Shown piece after piece: positions 57,435-64,000 of a stretch of 64,000 nucleotides of DNA. Source of the DNA: an uncultured Clostridiaceae bacterium (GTDB lineage: Bacteria > Bacillota > Clostridia > Clostridiales > Clostridiaceae); assembly GCA_946405135.1 (NCBI GenBank), contig CAMJGD010000002.1, positions 248,001 through 312,000 of the forward strand, in the 5' to 3' direction. The position numbers and the translations under genes were made by a program. The notes below the pieces were generated by a model, which worked only from the letters and a program-made list of their open reading frames with translations, was not told the DNA's origin and did not search any database. Numbering within the stretch: the first letter of the stretch is position 1; each line of letters opens with the position of its first letter.

Positions 57435-59111
57435 CTAATTATTCACAGATTTGGCTGATAACACATCTACATTTTCTTTAGTACCAGAATATATTGCTTC
57501 ATCTTTTATAAAAATAGCTTTTTCTATAACCTCTTTTATACTAGAAACAGGTATTATTTCTATATCATCTATAGTTTTAAGACTATAGTTCCAATTTCCT
57601 TTAGGAATAATCACCCTTGTAGCTCCTGCTTTTTTTGCTGCTAAAATTTTAGCATTCACACCTCCAATAGGTTTAACATTACCTTGAAGAGATAACTCAC
57701 CAGTCATTGCTATCTTATTATCCACAGGTACATTTTTAACAGCACTATATATGGCCGTAGCTATACTTATGCCTGCAGATGGTCCATCAATGGGAATTCC
57801 ACCAGGAAAGTTAATATGTATATCATATGCTTCTAGATTTAATTCAAACATATTATCTAGAACTGTTATAACATTTTCTATGGAACAGCCTGCACTGCTT
57901 TTTTTCCTCATGGTCTTATTAGAACTATTAATTTCTTCTTCTTCTACTATACCTGTTACTTTAAAATTTCCTTTTCTATGGCTAACAGGTTTTGCACTAG
58001 CTTCTATTTCTATGATAGTACCTATATTAACACCATAAACAGCTAATCCATTTACATATCCAACTTGAGGTTTTTTCTCTATATTTTTTTCTGGCCTTAA
58101 AGAATAGTCTCCATTTTCTATAAACCATTCCACATCATGTATATTTATTAAATTCCTATTTTCATTTATTGCAATGCCTGCACATAATTGTACCAAATTA
58201 ACAACTTCTCTTCCATTAGTACAATATTTGCTTATAAGCTTTAAAGCGTCTTCTTCTATATTTAAATTAATTTTCTTAACTGCATTTTTACCTATGGTCT
58301 CTATTTCTTCAGGAAGCAGCGGCCTAAAATAAATTTCTACGCATCTAGAACGTATAGCTGGTGAAATCTCATTTGAACTTCTGGTTGTAGCACCTATTAA
58401 CCTAAAATCAGCAGGAAGTCCATTGTCAAATATATCTTTAATATAAGTTGGCATGTTAGGATCTTCTGAGCTATAATAAGCACTATCTAAAAATACCTTT
58501 CTATCTTCTAATACTTTTAAAAGCTTATTTAATTCTATAGGATGCAGCTCACCAATCTCATCTATAAATAGTATACCTCCATGTGCTTTTGTAACAGCAC
58601 CTGGTTTAGGTTGAGGTATACCAGCCACTCCTAAAGATCCTGCCCCTTGATAAATAGGATCATGAACAGAGCCTATCAAAGGATCTGCTATACCCCTATC
58701 ATCAAATCTTACAGTAGTAGCATCAATCTCAACAAAACTTGCATTAGCAGCAAAAGGTGAACCTGGTGTTTTTTTTGCCTCTTCTAAAACAAGCCTTGCA
58801 GCTGCTGTTTTTCCTACTCCTGGAGGTCCATATATGATTACATGTTGAGGATTAGGACCGCATATAGCTGCCATTAATGCCTTTATACCTTTATCCTGAC
58901 CTATTATATCATCAAAAGTGGATGGTCTGCTCTTTTCCGTTAAAGGCTCAGTAAGCTTAACGTTTCTCATTCTTCTTAGCTTTTCCATTTCTTTTCTATT
59001 TTCTTTTTCTATAACTATTTTATTTCCTTGTTGATTTTTTAAGGCATTAAAAAAGTATAATCCCATAATTACTGTAAATATCAATTGAATAATTATTAAA
59101 AAATTAGTCAT
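57435..59111 (-). CDS. lonB: ATP-dependent protease LonB
   Basis: 558 residues from ATG 59111. This start puts the membrane helix at the N-terminus (FLIIIQLIFTVIMGLYFFNA), as in B. subtilis LonB, and agrees with its length. The two upstream ATGs (59186, 59171) have no ribosome site. The true site GGGAGGAGG lies 31 bases upstream and is brought to a nine-base effective spacing by a hairpin. P-loop [13 protein letters not shown], then DGPSAG with the catalytic Ser and GGVNAKILAAKKAG with the Lys. A sporulation-linked, membrane-tethered Lon, between clpX and lonA. Confidence 0.94.
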   Translation of the reverse strand: MTNFLIIIQLIFTVIMGLYFFNALKNQQGNKIVIEKENRKEMEKLRRMRNVKLTEPLTEKSRPSTFDDIIGQDKGIKALMAAICGPNPQHVIIYGPPGVGKTAAARLVLEEAKKTPGSPFAANASFVEIDATTVRFDDRGIADPLIGSVHDPIYQGAGSLGVAGIPQPKPGAVTKAHGGILFIDEIGELHPIELNKLLKVLEDRKVFLDSAYYSSEDPNMPTYIKDIFDNGLPADFRLIGATTRSSNEISPAIRSRCVEIYFRPLLPEEIETIGKNAVKKINLNIEEDALKLISKYCTNGREVVNLVQLCAGIAINENRNLINIHDVEWFIENGDYSLRPEKNIEKKPQVGYVNGLAVYGVNIGTIIEIEASAKPVSHRKGNFKVTGIVEEEEINSSNKTMRKKSSAGCSIENVITVLDNMFELNLEAYDIHINFPGGIPIDGPSAGISIATAIYSAVKNVPVDNKIAMTGELSLQGNVKPIGGVNAKILAAKKAGATRVIIPKGNWNYSLKTIDDIEIIPVSSIKEVIEKAIFIKDEAIYSGTKENVDVLSAKSVNN

Positions 59112-59117
59112 AATCAA

Positions 59118-59151
59118 ATTTAGTTCTATAGAACTAAATATGCCTCCTCCC
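59118..59151 (-). promoter_or_regulatory. lonB initiation region: Shine-Dalgarno, 22-bp palindrome, start codon
   Basis: GGGAGGAGG (59151-59143), three bases, then a perfect 22-base palindrome (59139-59118; arms ATTTAGTTCTA/TAGAACTAAAT), six bases, then ATG 59111. Linear spacing is 31 bases; with the stem folded it becomes nine. Confidence 0.7.
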
Positions 59152-59218
59152 TTTTTAGTTAATCTTTCCATAGTTATTATTTGCATTTAGAAAAGATTAT
59201 ATTCTAAAAAGAGAAAAT

Positions 59219-59251
59219 AAAAGGCAAATATGAAAAACATATTCGCCTTTA
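59219..59251 (-). terminator. terminator of clpX
   Basis: AAAGGCAAATATG pairs with CATATTCGCCTTT (one mismatch) around a five-base loop; TTTTATTTT follows on the - strand. Confidence 0.85.
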
Positions 59252-59255
59252 TAAA

Positions 59256-60545
59256 TTAAGCACTTTCTATTCCTTTTTTACTTTTAGTCTTTTTGCTTTT
59301 TAATGGCGCTCTTTTTTCACCTTCACTTAACTGAAGTACCGGCTGCTTACTTTTCATAGTGTCTTTTGTTATAACTACTTGAGTTATCTGTTCATTAGAT
59401 GGTACTTCAAACATAATATCTCTCATTATCTCTTCTATAATAGCTCTAAGACCTCTAGCTCCTGTATTTCTATTTAAAGCTTCTTCTGCAATAGCTTCTA
59501 ACGCTCCATCTTCAAACTCTAATTCAACATTATCAAGCTCAAACAATTTTTTATATTGTTTTACAAGAGCATTTTTTGGCTTACTCAATATACTCACTAA
59601 AGCATCTCTATCAAGTGCTTCCAAAGTAACAACTATAGGAAGTCTTCCAACAAATTCTGGAATCAATCCAAATTTTAATAAATCACCAGGCATTATTTCC
59701 TTTAGTAGCCTTCCTATATCCTTCTCTTGTTTTGATTGTATTTGAGCACCAAATCCCATAGAACTCTGCCTTGTTCTTCTTTCGATTATCTTATCTATGC
59801 CATCAAAGGCTCCACCACAAATAAATAATATATTAGAAGTATTTATCTGTATAAATTCTTGATGTGGGTGTTTTCTTCCCCCTTGAGGCGGTACAGAAGC
59901 AATAGTTCCTTCTAGAATCTTTAATAAAGCTTGCTGAACTCCCTCTCCTGAAACATCTCTCGTTATAGATGGATTTTCAGACTTTCTAGCTATCTTATCT
60001 ATCTCATCTATATAGATTATGCCTTTTTCTGCTCTTTCTATATCATAATCAGCATTCTGTATTAATTTTAATAATATATTTTCTACGTCCTCTCCTACGT
60101 ATCCTGCTTCAGTTAATGTGGTTGCATCAGCTATAGCAAAAGGAACATTTAAAAATCTTGCTAAAGTTTGAGCTAACAAGGTTTTTCCTGACCCTGTTGG
60201 TCCAAGTAAAAGTATATTGCTCTTTTGAAGTTCAATATCTGAATCATTTTCATTAGAGTTTATTCTCTTGTAATGATTGTAAACTGATACAGCTAAGGAC
60301 TTTTTTGCATCTTCTTGACCTATTACATATTGATCCAAGTATTCTTTGATTTCTGATGGTTTAGGAAGAGAACTAACATCTAATTGTAAGCTTTCTTCAA
60401 ACTCATCTGCAATTATTTCAGAACACAGCTCTATACACTCATCACATATATAAACTCCAGGACCTGCTATAAGTCTTCTCACTTGATCCTGATTTTTACC
60501 ACAGAAAGAGCACTTAAGCTGCTTTTTATCATCATATTTTACCAT
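59256..60545 (-). CDS. clpX: ClpX unfoldase, ATPase subunit of ClpXP
   Basis: 429 residues from ATG 60545 behind GAGGTG; a GTG at 60551 overlaps the site. An N-terminal zinc-binding domain (CSFCG ... CDECIELC) precedes AAA+ motifs: [15 protein letters not shown], then [13 protein letters not shown] and the substrate loop GRKHPHQ. It feeds substrates to ClpP, encoded just upstream. Confidence 0.97.
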   Translation of the reverse strand: MVKYDDKKQLKCSFCGKNQDQVRRLIAGPGVYICDECIELCSEIIADEFEESLQLDVSSLPKPSEIKEYLDQYVIGQEDAKKSLAVSVYNHYKRINSNENDSDIELQKSNILLLGPTGSGKTLLAQTLARFLNVPFAIADATTLTEAGYVGEDVENILLKLIQNADYDIERAEKGIIYIDEIDKIARKSENPSITRDVSGEGVQQALLKILEGTIASVPPQGGRKHPHQEFIQINTSNILFICGGAFDGIDKIIERRTRQSSMGFGAQIQSKQEKDIGRLLKEIMPGDLLKFGLIPEFVGRLPIVVTLEALDRDALVSILSKPKNALVKQYKKLFELDNVELEFEDGALEAIAEEALNRNTGARGLRAIIEEIMRDIMFEVPSNEQITQVVITKDTMKSKQPVLQLSEGEKRAPLKSKKTKSKKGIESA

Positions 60546-60577
60546 TGCCACACCTCACTAAGGTTTAATGCTAAAAA

Positions 60578-61183
60578 CTATTTATTAGCCTCTCTTATTA
60601 TATCATTCTTTACTATAACTTCGTCAATTATTCCATAACTTTTGGCTTCTTCTGCTGTCATAAAATAATCTCTTTCCACATCAGCTTTTAATTTTTCCAA
60701 AGGCTGACCTGTTCTTTCACTTAATATTTTATTTAAAGTTTCTTTAGTTCTTATAATTCTTTTTGCATGTATATCTATATCTGTAGCTTGACCTTGGAAT
60801 CCACCTAAAGGCTGATGAATCATAATCTCACTATTAGGCAATGCATATCTCTTTCCCTTTGTACCAGCAGCCAATAAGAATGCTCCCATGGAAGCTGCCA
60901 TTCCTATGCATATTGTAGAAACATCAGGCTTTATATATTGCATTGTATCATAAATAGCCATTCCTGAAGTTATAGAACCTCCTGGACTATTTATGTATAA
61001 GAAAATATCCTTATCTGGATCTTCACTTTCTAAAAATAATAGCTGAGCCACCACTAGACTTGCAGTAGCATCGTTAACTTCTTCGCTTAATAGTATTATT
61101 CTATCCTTTAACAATCTTGAAAAAATATCATAAGATCTTTCTCCTCTATTGGTCTGTTCAACAACTATAGGTACTAAACTCAT
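60578..61183 (-). CDS. clpP: ClpP serine protease
   Basis: 201 residues from ATG 61183 (AAAGGAGGT site). With this start the catalytic triad falls at S98 (GMAASMG), H123 (MIHQPLGG) and D172, matching family numbering, so the ATG 33 bases earlier is not used. [19 protein letters not shown] is the family signature. Forms the tetradecameric chamber for ClpX. Confidence 0.97.
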   Translation of the reverse strand: MSLVPIVVEQTNRGERSYDIFSRLLKDRIILLSEEVNDATASLVVAQLLFLESEDPDKDIFLYINSPGGSITSGMAIYDTMQYIKPDVSTICIGMAASMGAFLLAAGTKGKRYALPNSEIMIHQPLGGFQGQATDIDIHAKRIIRTKETLNKILSERTGQPLEKLKADVERDYFMTAEEAKSYGIIDEVIVKNDIIREANK

Positions 61184-61312
61184 AAATTTTACCTCCTTTA
61201 AAATACCCTGTTTCATTATATAATATAACCATTTATTTTAAAATGCAACTATATTAAATTATATAATTAATTTTAATTATCGGTTAAAAATATATATTTT
61301 ATATAGTTAAAA

Positions 61313-61340
61313 TAATTGCCAGAATATATTCTGGCAATTA
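61313..61340 (-). terminator. terminator of tig
   Basis: A 28-base perfect palindrome with arms TAATTGCCAGAATA and TATTCTGGCAATTA, followed by a T-rich tract on the - strand. It separates tig from clpP, so clpP probably has its own promoter. Confidence 0.75.
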
Positions 61341-61362
61341 TCTTAATGCTTATATAATAATA

Positions 61363-62655
61363 TTAATCTATAGCTTTGCTGTTTTCAACTAATAACTTTA
61401 TTGCTTTTTCCATTATTACATCATTCTTTAGTAGTTCTCCCTGAGCTTTAACTATTAAATCTGCAGTTTTCTCTAAATCTTTATCTCCATACTGCTTTGC
61501 TATTTCCATAGCTCTTTCCTTTATTTCTTCCTCTGTTGCTTCTATGTTTTCTTCTTTGCTTATCTTTTCTAGTACTAAATCTGTTTTAACCTTCTTTTCA
61601 GCACTTTCTTTCATGAAATCTCTCATTTTAGCTTCGTCGTTATTTGTATATGCATAGTAAGTCTCTAGATCTAATCCTTGATATTTTAATCTCATCTCTA
61701 GATCTCTCATCATGCCATCTATCTCTCTGTCTATCATAGCCTTTGGTATATCTACAGTTACATTTGAATTAACTGCATCTATAACTGCTTCTTCAAACTC
61801 TCTTTTTGCTCTTAATTCATTGCCTTCTTTTATATTTTTTCTTATATCTTCTTTTACTTCTTCTATAGTATCAAATTCTGAAATTTCTTTTGCAAATTCA
61901 TCATCTAATTCAGGTAATTCTTTAACCTTTATCTCTTTAACTGTAACTTCAAATAGAGCAGGCTTTCCATTTAAATCTTCTCTGCCGTAGTTTTCTGGAA
62001 AAGTAACATTTACTTCTCTTTTTTCACCTATTCCAGCTCCAATAAGCTGCTCTTCAAAATTTCCTATAAAGGAGCCTGAACCTATTTCTAGAGGATAATC
62101 AGTACCTTCTCCTCCTTCAAAAGCTACACCATCAACAAATCCCTTAAAATCTATAACTGCTATATTTTTATCTTCAACTTTTCCTTCGGATTTTGTTTCA
62201 ACTCTTGCATTTTTCTCTTGCATAGCTTTTAACTGTCTTTCTACCTCTTCTTCATCCACTGGATACTCTACTTTTTTAACTTCTAATCCTTTATACTGTC
62301 CTAACTGTACTTCTGGAACTACAGATACTTTAGCAGTATATATAAAATCTTTTCCTTCTTCGATTTGAACTATATCTATTTCTGGATAATCCACTGGTTT
62401 AATGCTGTTTTCATCTAAAGCTTTTGGGTATGTATCTTCGCAACAAATATTTATTGCATCTTCGTATAGAACTCCAACTCCATAGTATTTCTTTATTATA
62501 TTCATTGGAGCCTTACCTTTTCTAAAACCTGGTACATTAAATCTCTTCACATTTTTGTTATATGATTTTTTTAATGCCTCGTTAAACTTTTCAGCTTCCA
62601 CTGTAATCTCTAACTGAACTACATTTGTTTCTATTTTTTCCATCTTAACATTCAT
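61363..62655 (-). CDS. tig: trigger factor
   Basis: 430 residues. N-terminal ribosome-binding domain with the GFRKGKAP signature, central FKBP-type prolyl isomerase domain (about 160-245), and helical C-terminal chaperone arms. It meets nascent chains at the ribosome exit. AGGAGG nine bases before ATG 62655. Upstream member of the tig-clpP-clpX-lonB-lonA-engB block. Confidence 0.97.
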   Translation of the reverse strand: MNVKMEKIETNVVQLEITVEAEKFNEALKKSYNKNVKRFNVPGFRKGKAPMNIIKKYYGVGVLYEDAINICCEDTYPKALDENSIKPVDYPEIDIVQIEEGKDFIYTAKVSVVPEVQLGQYKGLEVKKVEYPVDEEEVERQLKAMQEKNARVETKSEGKVEDKNIAVIDFKGFVDGVAFEGGEGTDYPLEIGSGSFIGNFEEQLIGAGIGEKREVNVTFPENYGREDLNGKPALFEVTVKEIKVKELPELDDEFAKEISEFDTIEEVKEDIRKNIKEGNELRAKREFEEAVIDAVNSNVTVDIPKAMIDREIDGMMRDLEMRLKYQGLDLETYYAYTNNDEAKMRDFMKESAEKKVKTDLVLEKISKEENIEATEEEIKERAMEIAKQYGDKDLEKTADLIVKAQGELLKNDVIMEKAIKLLVENSKAID

Positions 62656-62824
62656 CCTGATATTCCTCCTAATAACCTCTATAATGATAAGCTTTATACA
62701 CTAACTAAGATATTATAACATACTTACAAATTTTATTTCAAATATTATTGCAAAATTTTAATATTCATCCATATTTAATATTGCTTATCATAGATGCATA
62801 ATATAAGTATAAAATAACACATAG

Positions 62825-63622
62825 TTATAATACCATCAATATATTATCAATATATTTTTTTGAATTTGTTATTTCATCATAATTATCATAATTATCTCTA
62901 TATACTTCTATAATGGCATTTCCTTTATAATTAACCTTTTTTAATTCATCAAATATCTCCTTATAATCTATATCCCCTCTTCCTGGAAGTAAACATACAT
63001 TATAATTGTCTTTGTCATTAATATGAAGATTTTTTATATCTTCACCCATGATTTTTAAATACTTTAAAGGCTCTATATCAGCCTTATAAGCCTGCTTTAA
63101 ATCTAATGTAAAACTTATAGGGTATTTTAGATTTTCTTTAAGAAAACATAAAAATTCTATGTCTTTGGACATGCACCAACATACATTTTCCTGACACAAA
63201 AGTATATCATTTTCTAGTGCCTTGTAAACCAGTTCATCATATATATCTAATACTAGTTTTTTATTTAAAGAATTAAAATCTCTATACCGCATTCCATGAA
63301 AAGTATAAAGCTTTGCTCCTAATTTATTTGCTGCTTTACATACCTTATCAAATACAGTCATCATATCCTTTCTTCTTCTCTTATAATCATCAAAAATATA
63401 AGGTTCAAAAGATGAGCTAAAAGCATGAACTGAATCTATAGAAAAATTATGCCTGTACTTTTCTTGAACTAAATTGCTTAAAAATTCATCTTCATACTCA
63501 CTAAAGCTGTTTAAGAATATTTCTCCTAAATTAAATCCCATATTTTTCATAAGAGATATACTATTTTCTGTATCCACTAAAGGATAAAATGAAGCTGAGG
63601 AAAGTCCAATTTCTATATCCAT
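62825..63622 (-). CDS. sugar phosphate isomerase/epimerase-like TIM barrel
   Basis: 265 residues. Xylose-isomerase-like/AP-endonuclease-2-like barrel: IGLSSASFYPLVDTENSISL, then YTFHGMRYRDF, LLCQENVCWC, TLDLKQAYK, LHINDKDNY, LLPGRGDIDYKEI and AIIEVYRDNYDN. The glutamate, aspartate and histidine positions of the metal site are kept. The substrate is unknown. AGAAAGG before ATG. Confidence 0.85.
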   Translation of the reverse strand: MDIEIGLSSASFYPLVDTENSISLMKNMGFNLGEIFLNSFSEYEDEFLSNLVQEKYRHNFSIDSVHAFSSSFEPYIFDDYKRRRKDMMTVFDKVCKAANKLGAKLYTFHGMRYRDFNSLNKKLVLDIYDELVYKALENDILLCQENVCWCMSKDIEFLCFLKENLKYPISFTLDLKQAYKADIEPLKYLKIMGEDIKNLHINDKDNYNVCLLPGRGDIDYKEIFDELKKVNYKGNAIIEVYRDNYDNYDEITNSKKYIDNILMVL

Positions 63623-63643
63623 TAAAATATACCTTTCTAAAAA

Positions 63644-64000
63644 TTATTGAGATAAAGTACCATCTTCCTTTAAATAATTTAAGTTTCCATCTATATTTAT
63701 CTCTAATCCTTTATCAGTTAAATTGCCTATAGTTATATCTTTACCTTTTATATTTAAATTTTTATGAGTTTCACTCTTTAAATCGTATTTCCAAAGGTAT
63801 CTTTCATTTTCTCTAAACCAGGGAAGCTGACTAACATATACTATTTGTGTATCACTGCAAAATTTAGGATAAGCACTCCAAACAAAAGTTGGCTTATTCT
63901 TCAATATACTTTCTTTTGTAAATACTTTTCCTGTAGAAACTGAAGTATACTTTGTTGGACTTATTTCTTTAGAATTTCCATTTTCATCACATAAAAAAAT
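63644..64000 (-). CDS. C-terminal part of an unrecognised protein (5' end beyond window)
   Basis: The frame is open from the window edge to the TAA at 63644 (118 codons). A TTG at 63904 lies mid-frame and is not needed as a start. Alternating strands (TQIVYVSQLPWFRENERYLW, then KYDLKSETHKNLNIKG) suggest the last blades of a TolB/WD-like propeller. It ends 21 bases before the epimerase-like gene, and the two are probably one unit. Confidence 0.6.
   Translation of the reverse strand: MFLCDENGNSKEISPTKYTSVSTGKVFTKESILKNKPTFVWSAYPKFCSDTQIVYVSQLPWFRENERYLWKYDLKSETHKNLNIKGKDITIGNLTDKGLEINIDGNLNYLKEDGTLSQ

Noticed and set aside
59112-59186. 25-residue N-terminal extension of LonB
   Set aside because: The upstream ATGs lack ribosome sites, and the strong site plus hairpin direct initiation to ATG 59111, matching known LonB N-termini.
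61184-61216. Eleven-residue N-terminal extension of ClpP
   Set aside because: ATG 61183 has the AAAGGAGGT site and restores the standard S98-H123-D172 numbering.
54318-62655. tig-clpP-clpX-lonB-lonA-engB as a novel cluster
   Set aside because: This gene order is a known conserved block in Clostridium; only the lonB initiation region is unusual.

Overview
The window is about 70% A+T and reads as the chromosome of an anaerobic, endospore-forming Clostridium. The support is a V-type ATPase operon of the clostridial/enterococcal kind, SpoVB-type flippases, a Spo0E-like phosphatase, a flavo-diiron protein, a rubrerythrin, a PerR-type regulator, LonB, and HPr kinase. Many genes start with TTG or GTG behind strong GGAGG sites. 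I see no tRNA, rRNA, CRISPR array or intact insertion sequence. Only one MITE-like inverted repeat and one orphan holin-like gene hint at past mobile DNA.

Layout. Bases 1-6600 (+ strand) hold the end of an unknown gene, then a two-gene unit. The first gene is a 1626-residue fusion of HD phosphohydrolase, HEAT-like repeats, NadD-like nucleotidyltransferase, GNAT-like and phosphoribosyltransferase-like regions. The second is a lactate/malate-dehydrogenase-fold protein with altered catalytic positions. Bases 6650-9440 (- strand) are a pterin/folate operon, folE-HD protein-folP-folBK, with a divergent PHP phosphoesterase upstream. Bases 10.5-16.8 kb carry a MITE-like repeat, a holin-like gene, an M18 aminopeptidase, 5-formyl-THF cyclo-ligase, hprK, small regulators and a flavo-diiron protein. 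HelD, an RfbD-like reductase and an ECF S component follow. Bases 21.0-29.5 kb are the nine-gene V-ATPase operon ntpFIKECGABD (- strand); its c-subunit keeps every Na+ ligand known from Enterococcus hirae.

Bases 29.7-46.8 kb are a mixed region: a B12-type radical SAM protein, a methyltransferase-like protein, a zinc phospholipase C relative, a sorbosone-dehydrogenase-like propeller, a rubrerythrin, two convergent SpoVB-family flippases, RluA, an M20 amidohydrolase, an FtsA-like ATPase with a long C-terminal extension, a UvrD-family helicase, pncB and ndk. Bases 46.9-54.2 kb carry a queT gene behind a riboswitch-like leader, DUF1294, perR with a candidate self-operator, an orphan solute-binding lipoprotein, a bactofilin and a cluster of cysteine-rich small proteins. 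Bases 54.3-62.7 kb are the conserved protein quality-control block tig-clpP-clpX-lonB-lonA-engB (- strand). The window ends in a TIM-barrel epimerase and a truncated gene.

Most promising observations: the HD/NadD-like/PRTase-like fusion with its dehydrogenase-like partner; a recurring arrangement in which a hairpin separates a strong Shine-Dalgarno from the start codon (folE, the PHP gene, lonB), which in lonB also fixes the true start; and a queT leader that can be folded by eye into a preQ1-I-like pseudoknot with mutually exclusive terminator and antiterminator pairings.
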